Source of the DNA: Rhizorhabdus dicambivorans | GTDB lineage: Bacteria > Pseudomonadota > Alphaproteobacteria > Sphingomonadales > Sphingomonadaceae | Direction: 5' to 3' | Assembly: GCF_002355275.1 (NCBI RefSeq) | Contig: NZ_CP023449.1 | Location: forward strand, 1,838,001-1,902,000 | Length of the DNA: 64,000 bases | Translations under genes and position numbers: made by a program | Part shown: in pieces, positions 1 through 7,654 of the stretch | Layout of the letters: each line of letters opens with the position of its first letter | How positions within the stretch are numbered: the first letter of the stretch is position 1 | The notes under the pieces: model-generated | Told to the model about the DNA's origin: nothing | What the model saw: only the letters and a program-made list of their open reading frames with translations | Database searches by the model: none

Positions 1-5
1 ATATC

Positions 6-503
6 ATGCCGAGTCGAAAGGGCTCCCCGTTGGAGGCCAATGCCTTGGAATATACCTACCGGATGTTCCTTGCGGCTCATAAAGGCGACCGGCGAGCGAT
101 GCTGGACCTTAACGACTTTGAGGGAGTCAAGCTGTCTCCCAGTGGATTGGAATTGTCTGAAGACCTTGAAGAAAAGCCGTGGCTTTCGAAAGCCCAGGAT
201 CTCCTCGATCTTTGGTTTGGGAACTCCGATTTGGTTATTTCGCAAGTTGCTCGAAGTGCCTTTCCCCCGGCCGTGCGAATTTTTGAATCGCGATGGAAAG
301 GGGAAAATGACGAAGGGCCATGGGCCTGCTGGACGTCAGCGCCCATGGCTGAGAACGACTGGCCGATCAGCAGCGTGGATACCGGCAATATCGCAGGACG
401 GCCCTATGCCTGTGTCGAGTTGACTACAAAATTATATGAGCCGGACGAAATTTTGACCGGTGCTTCTCGCCGAGGGTGGAAGCTGAAGGAAGCCGCCGAT
501 TGA
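6..503 (+). CDS. hypothetical protein, 165 aa, lower GC
   Basis: I do not recognise this protein. It is a soluble-looking, acidic sequence of 165 residues with many Trp and Pro residues in its second half, and no signal peptide or membrane segment. The ATG is six bases from the window edge, so no ribosome binding site can be checked and the true start could lie upstream. Base composition is lower than in the following genes (about 53% GC in the first 60 bases by hand count), and codon third positions lack the strong G/C preference of the neighbours, which hints at recent acquisition. A strong A/T-rich hairpin follows the stop. Real coding is likely but not certain. Confidence 0.6.
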   Translation: MPSRKGSPLEANALEYTYRMFLAAHKGDRRAMLDLNDFEGVKLSPSGLELSEDLEEKPWLSKAQDLLDLWFGNSDLVISQVARSAFPPAVRIFESRWKGENDEGPWACWTSAPMAENDWPISSVDTGNIAGRPYACVELTTKLYEPDEILTGASRRGWKLKEAAD

Positions 504-512
504 TCGCTTCGT

Positions 513-549
513 AAAGATAAAATCTACCAATTTAGTAGAGTTTATCTTT
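513..549. terminator. A/T-rich hairpin, probable terminator
   Basis: An inverted repeat has outer arms AAAGATAAA (513-521) and TTTATCTTT (541-549) and inner arms TCTAC (523-527) and GTAGA (535-539), with a 7-base loop and a single A-G mismatch. It sits between the first gene and the amidotransferase. A/T tracts on both sides would let it act in either direction. It is much richer in A/T than the rest of the window. Confidence 0.5.
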
Positions 550-606
550 CGCGGGAAGAAGGAGCATTAGTGTTGGCTTCGGCCGCGGCTCCGCTACTCT
601 CGCAGC

Positions 607-1302
607 ATGAAGACCGCGCTCATCATCCGCCACACCCCCTATGAAGGCATTGCCGGCTTTCGTGCGCCGGTCGAGGCCGCCGGGTACGAGATCGACCGGA
701 TCGACGTCACCGATCCCGACTTCGCGAATATCGATTTCGACGAGCCTGATCTGGTCGTGATGATGGGCGGGCCGATGGGCGTTTATGAAACCGACAGCCA
801 TCCCTGGATCGCCTGCGAAATCGTCCGGCTGGCGCGGCGGATATTGCTCGATCGGCCGACCCTGGGGGTGTGTCTGGGCAGCCAGATGATGGCGGCGGCG
901 ATGGGCGCGCGGGTCTATCCGGGGCCGGTGAAGGAGGTGGGCTTCGCGCCGGTCGCGATCAGCGCGGCGGGGCAGGGATCGCCGCTGCGGCATATCGAGG
1001 ACGTGCCGGTGCTGCACTGGCATGGCGATACATTCGACCTGCCCGAAGGCGCCGAACTGCTCGCCTCGACCGGCCATTATGCGCACCAGGCGTTCCGGCG
1101 CGGCAGCAATATCCTGGCGCTGCAATGCCACCCCGAAATGGGCGAGGACCCGCGCTTCGACGTGTGGCTGGAGGACGAACCCTATGTCGCTGCGGCAGGG
1201 CAGACCATCGCCGGGCTGCGCGAGCAGCACGACCGGCATGGATCGGCGGCGGTGGCGGCCGGCCGCCGGATGATCGCGGACTGGCTCGACCGGCTTGAAT
1301 AG
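607..1302 (+). CDS. type 1 glutamine amidotransferase
   Basis: This 231-residue protein is a stand-alone class I glutamine amidotransferase of the GuaA-like type, which hydrolyses glutamine or transfers its amide nitrogen. The nucleophile elbow GVCLGSQ places the catalytic Cys near residue 89, and CHPEM supplies the catalytic His175 and Glu177. The oxyanion-loop MMGGPMGVYE is near residues 52-61. There is no synthetase domain, so the acceptor substrate is unknown; related proteins are annotated only as GMP synthase-like or gamma-glutamyl hydrolase-like. The ATG follows the A/T-rich hairpin by about 57 bases. The family call is secure, the biological role is not. Confidence 0.9.
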   Translation: MKTALIIRHTPYEGIAGFRAPVEAAGYEIDRIDVTDPDFANIDFDEPDLVVMMGGPMGVYETDSHPWIACEIVRLARRILLDRPTLGVCLGSQMMAAAMGARVYPGPVKEVGFAPVAISAAGQGSPLRHIEDVPVLHWHGDTFDLPEGAELLASTGHYAHQAFRRGSNILALQCHPEMGEDPRFDVWLEDEPYVAAAGQTIAGLREQHDRHGSAAVAAGRRMIADWLDRLE

Positions 1303-1405
1303 CCGTCCGGGTGTGAAGGTAAGCCGGCCGATACCCGTAATTGCCCAACTTCCCTGCGCAACGAATTGGGGCTAGCATCGATTCGAGGCAGGGGGGCGTT
1401 GCTTT

Positions 1406-1744
1406 ATGATATGGTCGGAGGAAGCACGGGACGGGGCGGTGGTCGCGTCGCCGAAGGGCAAGATCGACGAGAGCACGGCGCAGGGATTCGGCGCGAATCT
1501 GGAAGGCGCCGTCACGCGCGCGGCCGATGCGTCGGCCCGGCTGGTGCTCGACTGTTCGGGAATCGATTATATGTCGTCGCGGGGCCTGCGCGCGCTGACG
1601 CTGGCCAAGCGCAAGGCCGATGGCGCGGGGGTGCGTATCCTGCTCGCGGCGCCCAATGCGATCGTGCGCGAGATCCTGGCGATCAGCCGCTACGACAAGC
1701 TGTTCGGGGTGACCGAGACGGTCGACGCCGCACTCGCCGGCTGA
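1406..1744 (+). CDS. STAS-domain anti-sigma factor antagonist
   Basis: This 112-residue protein is a single STAS domain like SpoIIAA/RsbV. It has the typical glycine-rich start (PKGKIDEST) and the phosphorylation loop DCSGIDYMSSRGL, with Ser57 or Ser58 as the likely phosphate acceptor. In partner switching, the unphosphorylated form binds the RsbW-like kinase and frees that kinase's target, and a PP2C phosphatase removes the phosphate. The phosphatase gene (2815-4827) and the ATPase gene (5897-6313) lie in the same cluster, which supports this role. A G-rich stretch seven bases before the ATG can serve as ribosome binding site. No sigma factor is present nearby, so the final target is unknown. 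Confidence 0.88.
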   Translation: MIWSEEARDGAVVASPKGKIDESTAQGFGANLEGAVTRAADASARLVLDCSGIDYMSSRGLRALTLAKRKADGAGVRILLAAPNAIVREILAISRYDKLFGVTETVDAALAG

Positions 1745-1829
1745 TTGTCGAAGCTTTAGTTTCCCGCGATTTCCGAGCCGGCAGATATGCCTATCTGCCT
1801 CGAAATCGCTCTAGCGAGGGGTAAGGTCC

Positions 1830-2798
1830 ATGCTGGTCCGTTTCTGGGGAACGCGCGGTTCGCTGGCGGTGGCGCCGACCGCGGGGGCCATAAAGGGCAA
1901 GATCGCCAAGGCGCTGGTCGCCGCCGGCGGACGTCGCTTCGCCGACGAGGCGGAGGCCACCGCCTTCGTCGAGGGCGAACTCGATTTCGCCACCGGGGCG
2001 ACCTACGGCGGCGCCACCACCTGCGTCGAGATCGAGGCCTCGGCCGGCGACGGCTCGTTCATCCTATGCGACTTCGGCACCGGATCGCGCGAGTTCGGGA
2101 TCAGCGCCTTCGGGCGGATGGCAGGCGGCCACAAGCGCGTCTTCAACGTTTTCATGTCGCACCTGCACTGGGATCATATCGGTGGATTCCCGTTCTTCGG
2201 GCCCGCCTTCGATCCCAATTCCCACATCGTCATCCATGCCGGGCATGAGGATGTCGAACAGGCCTTCCGCCGCCAGCAGGAAGAGATCAGCTTCCCGGTG
2301 GCGTTCGACTGGCTGCGCGCCAAGATCGAATTCAAGGTGCTGGCGCCGGGCGAGACCTACCGGATCGGCGGGCTCGACGTGGAGGTGATGGAGCAGCATC
2401 ACAGCCACAAGAGCTATGGCTATCGCTTCACCGATCCGACCGGCAAGACGGCTGTGTTCTCGACCGACAGCGAGCACAAGATCGAGAGCATGGAGGGCGA
2501 GGCCGACGTCGCCAACTTCTTCCGCGCGGCCGATCTCGTCATCTGCGACACCATGTACTCGCTCGCCGACGCGGTTTCGATGAAGGAGGATTGGGGGCAC
2601 AGCTCGAACATCGTCGCGATCGACATCTGCCATGAGGCGGGGGCGAAGCGGCTGGCGCTGTTCCACCATGAGCCGATCTACAGCGACGAGGATATCCAGC
2701 GGATGCACAAGGAGAGCATCCGCTATGAGGAACTGACCCGGCGTGACGATCCGCTGGAGGTGCTGTGCGCCTATGACGGCCTAGAGGTGAGGCTGTAG
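1830..2798 (+). CDS. MBL-fold metallo-hydrolase in signalling cluster
   Basis: A 322-residue metallo-beta-lactamase-fold hydrolase. The zinc motif HLHWDH has His111, His113, Asp115 and His116; the later DSEH and FHHEP segments fit further metal ligands. The arrangement (RFWGTRGS at the N terminus, then a long loop before the conserved GGATTCVEI strand) matches the phosphodiesterase/RNase Z-like branch that acts on cyclic nucleotides or RNA. The gene lies between the STAS gene and the CHASE2-phosphatase gene, 16 bases before the latter, so the three are probably one transcript. A role in producing or removing a small signalling molecule is an inference from context. The substrate is unknown. 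Confidence 0.82.
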   Translation: MLVRFWGTRGSLAVAPTAGAIKGKIAKALVAAGGRRFADEAEATAFVEGELDFATGATYGGATTCVEIEASAGDGSFILCDFGTGSREFGISAFGRMAGGHKRVFNVFMSHLHWDHIGGFPFFGPAFDPNSHIVIHAGHEDVEQAFRRQQEEISFPVAFDWLRAKIEFKVLAPGETYRIGGLDVEVMEQHHSHKSYGYRFTDPTGKTAVFSTDSEHKIESMEGEADVANFFRAADLVICDTMYSLADAVSMKEDWGHSSNIVAIDICHEAGAKRLALFHHEPIYSDEDIQRMHKESIRYEELTRRDDPLEVLCAYDGLEVRL

Positions 2799-2814
2799 GA
2801 ACTGGGGCATTCCC

Positions 2815-4827
2815 ATGACCCGCCGAATCTGGATTGCCGGCATCGTCGCGCTGCTGCTGGAGGCGGCGCTGAGCGCGATGTCTGGCGAGGCGATGCGGCG
2901 GCCGCTGTTCGACTGGTGGCAGCGCGCCGCGCCGCGCGACCTGTCGGGCACCAGGGTCCATGTCGTGCTGATCGATGCCGAGAGCATCGCCGAGGTGGGG
3001 CCCTGGCCCTGGCCGCGCTATCATATGGGCCGGCTGACCGAGCAGATCGCCGCGCGCAGGCCCAGTGCGATCGGCTTCGACATGACCTTTCCGGAGCCCG
3101 ACCGGGTCCGGCCCGACCTCTTCGCCCGCCTTTATCCCGAACTCAGCCCCGAGGCTGCCGCGGAGGTGCAGGCGCTGCCGCCGATGGACAAGCTGTTCGG
3201 GCAGGTGATCGGCGGCGCCCCGGTTGTGCTGGGCCGGGCCGGTGTCGCCGATGACGGAGGCGATCCGGCGCAGTTGATCGTCGATCCGGAGATCAAGGGG
3301 AAGCTTCCGCCGCGCCTGCCCGATTATCCCAGGGCGATCGCCAACATCCCCGAACTGGAGCCCTGGGCGCTCGGCCATGGCCTGCTCAACGGCCAGCCCG
3401 ATGGAGATGGCAAGGTTCGCCGGATACCGATGCTGGTGAAGGCGGGGGGGCGTCCCATGCCCAGCCTTTCGCTGGAGCTGGCCCGTGTTGCATTGGGTGA
3501 GGAAGAGCTGAGGACCGACGCCGGCCATGTGATGGTCGGAAGGCAGCATGTCCCGGTCGATGAATCGGGCGACATGCTGCTGCGCTTCGGCCATTTCCCG
3601 TCCACCCAGATCAGCTCGGCGGTCGACCTGCTGCGGCAGGGCTTTCCAGCCGATGCCTTCGCCGGCCAGATCGTGCTGATCGGCCTGTCGGCGACCGGGA
3701 CACCCGATATCGTCGCGACGCCGCTGGAGGCGGAGGCGTTCGGGACCTTGGTGCAGGGCCAGGCGGTCGATGCGATATTGCGCGGCGGCTGGCTCGATCG
3801 GCCACGCTGGGCGGCGCCGCTGGAATGGGCGCTTGGCGCATTGCTGTCGCTGCTCATCCTGCTGCTGGCGGCGCGGCGGCGCTGGCTGCTGTTGCCGGTG
3901 GGGCTGGCGATTGCCCTGCCGATCGGCTGCTGGCTGGCCTTCGATCTTGGATCGCTGCTGATCGATCCGCTGCGGCCGCTGCTGCTCGCCGGGGCCACCG
4001 CGCTCGGCGTCGCGGCGGCGACCTTCGTCGAGGCGCGGCGCGAGCGCGAGCGGCTGCGCGGGGCGCTGGTGCAGGAGCAGATCGCCTCGGCCGCGACCGG
4101 CGCCGAACTGCAGGCGGCACGCTCGATCCAGCTCGGCATGCTGCCGCCGCGCGAGGACCTTGCCGCCTTCGACCCGCGCCTCGACATCGATGCCCTGCTG
4201 GAGCCCGCCAAGTCGATCGGCGGGGACCTTTACGACGTGATCCGGATCGATGCCGATCGCGTCGCCTTCCTGGTGGGCGACGTCACCGGCAAGGGGGTGC
4301 CGGCCGCCCTGTTCATGGCGCTGAGCAAGGCGCTGGCGAAAAGCGTGGTGCTGCGCGGCGTTCCGAGCCTCGCCGATGCCGCCTTCATCCTCAACGAGGA
4401 GCTGATGCGCGACAACAGCGAGTCGATGAACGTCACCATGCTGATCGGCATCATCGACCTGTCGAGCGGCGAGACCGTGCTGATGAGCGCGGGGCACGAG
4501 GACCCGCTGCACATCGGCAGGGACGGCGCGATCGCGATCCACAAGCTGGACGGCGGGCCTCCCTTCTGCATCGTCGACTTCCCTTATCCCGACGAGCCCA
4601 TGAAGCTGGCGCCGGGCGAGACGCTGGTGATCATCTCCGACGGGGTGAGCGAGGCGCAGAATGGCGCGGGCGCGCTGTTCGGCCATGAACGGCTGCTGGA
4701 GGCGCTCCAGGGCAAGGCCAGTGCCACCGCGATGGTCGATGCGATGCGGGATGCGGTGCGGGTCTTCGAGGAGGGCACCGATCCGACCGACGACCTGACG
4801 GTGATGGCGATCCGGTATCTGGGGTGA
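2815..4827 (+). CDS. CHASE2 sensor - SpoIIE/PP2C phosphatase
   Basis: A 670-residue inner-membrane receptor phosphatase. An N-terminal membrane segment (about residues 5-20) is followed by a periplasmic CHASE2 domain (about 30-310, with the typical VHVVLIDAESIAEVGPWPWPR start). Three hydrophobic segments follow at about 335-405, then a short linker helix and a PP2C-type SpoIIE domain (about 440-670) with metal-binding GGDLYDV, GDVTGKG, SAGHEDP and a C-terminal DDLTVMA. It should dephosphorylate the STAS protein in response to an envelope signal. The stop codon is only three bases from the stop of the convergent OmpA-like gene. The domain call is strong; the signal is unknown. Confidence 0.92.
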   Translation: MTRRIWIAGIVALLLEAALSAMSGEAMRRPLFDWWQRAAPRDLSGTRVHVVLIDAESIAEVGPWPWPRYHMGRLTEQIAARRPSAIGFDMTFPEPDRVRPDLFARLYPELSPEAAAEVQALPPMDKLFGQVIGGAPVVLGRAGVADDGGDPAQLIVDPEIKGKLPPRLPDYPRAIANIPELEPWALGHGLLNGQPDGDGKVRRIPMLVKAGGRPMPSLSLELARVALGEEELRTDAGHVMVGRQHVPVDESGDMLLRFGHFPSTQISSAVDLLRQGFPADAFAGQIVLIGLSATGTPDIVATPLEAEAFGTLVQGQAVDAILRGGWLDRPRWAAPLEWALGALLSLLILLLAARRRWLLLPVGLAIALPIGCWLAFDLGSLLIDPLRPLLLAGATALGVAAATFVEARRERERLRGALVQEQIASAATGAELQAARSIQLGMLPPREDLAAFDPRLDIDALLEPAKSIGGDLYDVIRIDADRVAFLVGDVTGKGVPAALFMALSKALAKSVVLRGVPSLADAAFILNEELMRDNSESMNVTMLIGIIDLSSGETVLMSAGHEDPLHIGRDGAIAIHKLDGGPPFCIVDFPYPDEPMKLAPGETLVIISDGVSEAQNGAGALFGHERLLEALQGKASATAMVDAMRDAVRVFEEGTDPTDDLTVMAIRYLG

Positions 4828-4830
4828 GTT

Positions 4831-5418
4831 CTACCTGACCGTCACCACCACGCGGCGGTTGGCGGGCTCGCGCACGCCATCGTCGGTCCTGACCCGCAAT
4901 TCGCGCTCGCCCCGGCCGACCGCGCTCATCATATCGCGGTCGAGGCCCTGATCGGCGAGCGCGGCCAGAACCTCCTCGGCGCGGCGCTGCGAGAGCCGGT
5001 CATTATCCTCGTCGCTGCCGAGCGTGTCGGTATAGCCGGTGACCTGGACCTCCGCCCCCGGGCGTCCGGCGATCTCCTTCTTGAGAAAGTCGAGCCCGGG
5101 TTCGGATTCTGACGTCAACTGGGTCGTTCCCTCCCGGAAATAGAGGGTCAGCCGCACGGGCGGCGGCGGCAGCGTATCCAGCAGCGCGCGCTGGCGGGCG
5201 CTCAGCTTCGGGTCGACGCTCCTGGTGCGCGGCCGTCCGGACAGGTTGGTGCGGCTGTTGAGCTCGCTCACCACCGTCTCGCGTGCCACGCCATTCTCTT
5301 CGATCACCGCGACCGCGCCCTGCTTGCCCTCCTCGCTCGGCAGGAGGGTCAATGACGGCGTGGCGCAGCCGACGAGCAGCCCCGCCAGCATCAGCGGGGC
5401 CAGACATGCGGGGCTCAC
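4831..5418 (-). CDS. OmpA-family lipoprotein
   Basis: A 195-residue envelope lipoprotein. The N terminus has a short hydrophobic stretch ending in LLVGC, a lipobox with Cys18 as the acylated residue. The C-terminal half (about 100-195) is an OmpA-like peptidoglycan-binding domain with VTGYTDTLGSDEDN and the SQRRAEEV helix. The start is a GTG that overlaps the TGA of the upstream fecR-like gene (GTGA), indicating translational coupling. Together the pair suggests a peptidoglycan-anchored complex near the outer membrane. As part of the partner-switch cluster it may present or sense an envelope state, which is an inference. The family is certain, the role is not. Confidence 0.88.
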   Translation of the reverse strand: MSPACLAPLMLAGLLVGCATPSLTLLPSEEGKQGAVAVIEENGVARETVVSELNSRTNLSGRPRTRSVDPKLSARQRALLDTLPPPPVRLTLYFREGTTQLTSESEPGLDFLKKEIAGRPGAEVQVTGYTDTLGSDEDNDRLSQRRAEEVLAALADQGLDRDMMSAVGRGERELRVRTDDGVREPANRRVVVTVR

Positions 5419-5849
5419 TTCGGCACCTCGACGATGAAGCGGGTGCCGCGCACCCCCAGCAGCGAGGTCGGCGTGCGGACTTTCATCGCATCCTGCTTAG
5501 ACTTGGCGATCTGCCCCGATACGACCGCGAGCGAGCCACGGTTGACGCGGGTGACGAAATTGCCGGCCTGGGTGGTGCGGTTATAGTCGAACTGGTCGAC
5601 CGCGATGCTGCTGTTCGGCCCGACCGAGAAGCGGGTGTCGTCGATGAAGGTGAGGCTCATCTGGCCGTCCCTGCCGGTGACCAGCCTGTCGCCCGACTGG
5701 AGCTGGAATCCGGGCACCGGCGCCAGCTTCGCCTTGCCGCGTTCGACCGAGGCCGTGCCCATGCTGCGCTTGATCCGGCCGATCTCCGCAGCCATTGCGG
5801 ACTGGGCGATCAGCGCCGTTCCGAGCATCACCATCATTGCGGGTTTCAT
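5415..5849 (-). CDS. FecR-domain periplasmic protein
   Basis: A secreted FecR-domain protein. The likely start is the ATG at 5849, which opens a clean signal peptide (MKPAMMVMLGTALIAQ, cleavage after AMA); two further in-frame ATGs lie upstream, up to 5867. The FecR domain carries GDRLVTGRDGQMSLTF, then an iron-transport-like beta repeat and the terminal LLGVRGTRFIVEV. Unlike classical FecR there is no N-terminal cytoplasmic anti-sigma tail or membrane segment; this stand-alone periplasmic form is often found beside CHASE2 receptors. It overlaps the OmpA-like gene by four bases and diverges from the RsbW-like gene within 50 bases. Confidence 0.85.
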   Translation of the reverse strand: MKPAMMVMLGTALIAQSAMAAEIGRIKRSMGTASVERGKAKLAPVPGFQLQSGDRLVTGRDGQMSLTFIDDTRFSVGPNSSIAVDQFDYNRTTQAGNFVTRVNRGSLAVVSGQIAKSKQDAMKVRTPTSLLGVRGTRFIVEVPK

Positions 5850-5896
5850 GATGTTCGCCATCCCCATGACCGAGGAGTCGTGACATAGGCGGAATC

Positions 5897-6313
5897 ATGG
5901 TGTCCCGCGACTCGAATTCGGTGTCGTTAACAATCCGTTGCACAGGCGCGGATGCCGTCCACGCGATGGTCGAGGGCGCGCAGCAATATTGCCTCGATCG
6001 CGGGCTGGAGCCGGACCTGGGCGCCCGGCTGGTGATCGTGGTCGAGGAACTGGTGGCCAATCTCGTCGAGCATGGCGGTGTCGCGGCGGACGGGCTGATC
6101 GAACTGGTGTTGACCCAGGAGCAGGGCGCGATCGCAATCGCGCTGAGCGACAGCGGCGTCGCCTTCGATCCGCGCAGCGACGATCCCGACGCCGGAATTC
6201 CGGAGCGCGGTGGCGGAGCCGGCATCGACCTGGTCAAGGCCTGGGCGGAGATCGTCGACTATCAATCGGGCAACGGGCGCAACAGGCTGCTGCTGAAGAT
6301 GTGGGTGTCGTGA
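5897..6313 (+). CDS. RsbW-like anti-sigma serine kinase/ATPase
   Basis: A 138-residue GHKL-fold ATPase of the SpoIIAB/RsbW type. The N box VVEELVANLVEHG, the DSGVAFDPR segment and the GGAGIDLVKAW motif cover the ATP pocket. Such proteins phosphorylate a STAS partner and sequester a sigma factor or other effector. The STAS and PP2C partners are encoded just upstream on the same strand, with the FecR-OmpA pair inserted between them in the opposite direction. The stop lies six bases from the stop of the convergent histidine kinase gene, so the cassette ends here. Target unknown. Confidence 0.87.
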   Translation: MVSRDSNSVSLTIRCTGADAVHAMVEGAQQYCLDRGLEPDLGARLVIVVEELVANLVEHGGVAADGLIELVLTQEQGAIAIALSDSGVAFDPRSDDPDAGIPERGGGAGIDLVKAWAEIVDYQSGNGRNRLLLKMWVS

Positions 6314-6319
6314 GCGCGA

Positions 6320-7654
6320 TCACAATATCATCTCGATGCACGCTCCGGCGTCGCTGGGCCGGATCGTGATCGTGCCGCCATGGGCGGTGACGATGCGGCG
6401 GACCAGGCTGAGGCCGACGCCGGTGCCCTTCGCCTTGGTGGTGAAGAAGGGCAGGAAGATGTCGCCCGCCTGATCGGGGGCGATGCCGGGGCCGTTGTCC
6501 GACAGCATGATCGAGCTGCGCCCGCCCGCGATCAGGCCGAGCGACAGTTTCAGGCGCGGCGCACGGCCCGCCGCGATCGCGGCTTCGGCACCGTTCTTCA
6601 GCAGGTTGAGCACCGCCTGCGCCATCAGGTCGGGATCGCCGTCGAGCACCATGTCCGCCGGAACGATCGAGATGGCCAGTTCCGCCTCCTGGCCCTCGGC
6701 GGTGGCGGCGAACAGGCGTTGCATCTCCTCCGCCCAGGGGCCCGCAGGGAAGCGCCGTGCGCGGATCGTCGGGGTGCGGATGAAGGCCCGATAGCCTTCG
6801 ACGAAATGCATGATCCCTTCGGCACGACGGGCGAGGGTGGAGACGGCAAGGCGGGCGTCGCTGATCTGGGGGGCGATGCGAGGATCGTCGGTCTCTATTT
6901 CGGCCATCAGCCCGGCGGCGCTCTGGGCGAGCGAGGCGACGGGGGTCATCGAGTTCATGATCTCATGGGTGAGCACCCGGACCAGATCGGCCTGGGCGGC
7001 GATTTCGACCGCGTCGAGTTCGCCGTGCAGCGGCTGCACGGTGAGCAGGCGCAGCGGATGGCCCAGTCGATGGATCTCGGCCCCGGTCAGCACCGCGCGC
7101 TGCGGACGTCCGTCGATCTCGATCGCGGCGATGCGGCGGCTGCTGCCTTCGAGCGCCGCGACGAAATCGGCGCCGTGGGGGGCATAGTCGGCAATCCGCA
7201 CCGCCTCGGTCCGCCCGAACAGCTTGCGCGCGGCGCGGTTGGCCAGTTCGACCCGCTCGCCATCGATCACGAGCAGCGCGACCGGCGCCTCGTCGACCAA
7301 CGCGGCGTTGAAGCGGCCCGCGTCGGCCGCCTGCGCCCGTTCCTCGCGAAGCCGCCGCATTGCGCTGTCGAGCTGCTGCCCCAATGCGTCGAAGCCGCCG
7401 CCATGGCGGTGCGAGGAGAAGCCCTGCGACAGATCGCCATGCGTCACCGCTTCGATGAAGCGCGCCAACTCGACATTGGTACGGCGGACATAGCTCCACA
7501 GCGCCCAGATCGCGATGGCGGCGATGACCGCCGCCAGCAATTTGGTGGCGACAAGGTCTGCGCGTTCGAAACTATAGACAAGCGCCCATAGAGTCAGCGC
7601 GACCGCCGTCAACCGCCAGGCCAGCCCGATCGAGAAGTGCCGGTCAAAGGCCAT
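6320..7654 (-). CDS. NtrY-like sensor histidine kinase
   Basis: A 444-residue membrane histidine kinase. Two hydrophobic segments near residues 10-50 are followed by a HAMP/PAS-like region (about 60-190), a HisKA helix with LTHEIMNSMTPVASLAQS, and an HATPase domain with LLKNGAEAA (N box), DNGPGI (G1) and KGTGVGLSLVRRI (G2). The wording of the H box is of the NtrY type. Its start overlaps the end of the sigma-54 regulator gene by 11 bases, so the two are coupled and form one two-component system. The signal is unknown; the system most likely controls the divergent ABC export operon. Confidence 0.9.
   Translation of the reverse strand: MAFDRHFSIGLAWRLTAVALTLWALVYSFERADLVATKLLAAVIAAIAIWALWSYVRRTNVELARFIEAVTHGDLSQGFSSHRHGGGFDALGQQLDSAMRRLREERAQAADAGRFNAALVDEAPVALLVIDGERVELANRAARKLFGRTEAVRIADYAPHGADFVAALEGSSRRIAAIEIDGRPQRAVLTGAEIHRLGHPLRLLTVQPLHGELDAVEIAAQADLVRVLTHEIMNSMTPVASLAQSAAGLMAEIETDDPRIAPQISDARLAVSTLARRAEGIMHFVEGYRAFIRTPTIRARRFPAGPWAEEMQRLFAATAEGQEAELAISIVPADMVLDGDPDLMAQAVLNLLKNGAEAAIAAGRAPRLKLSLGLIAGGRSSIMLSDNGPGIAPDQAGDIFLPFFTTKAKGTGVGLSLVRRIVTAHGGTITIRPSDAGACIEMIL

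Noticed and set aside
2539-4686. 715-residue open frame antisense to the CHASE2-phosphatase gene
   Set aside because: It is a shadow of the G/C-rich codon use in the real gene; its translation is Arg/Gln/His-rich and matches no family.
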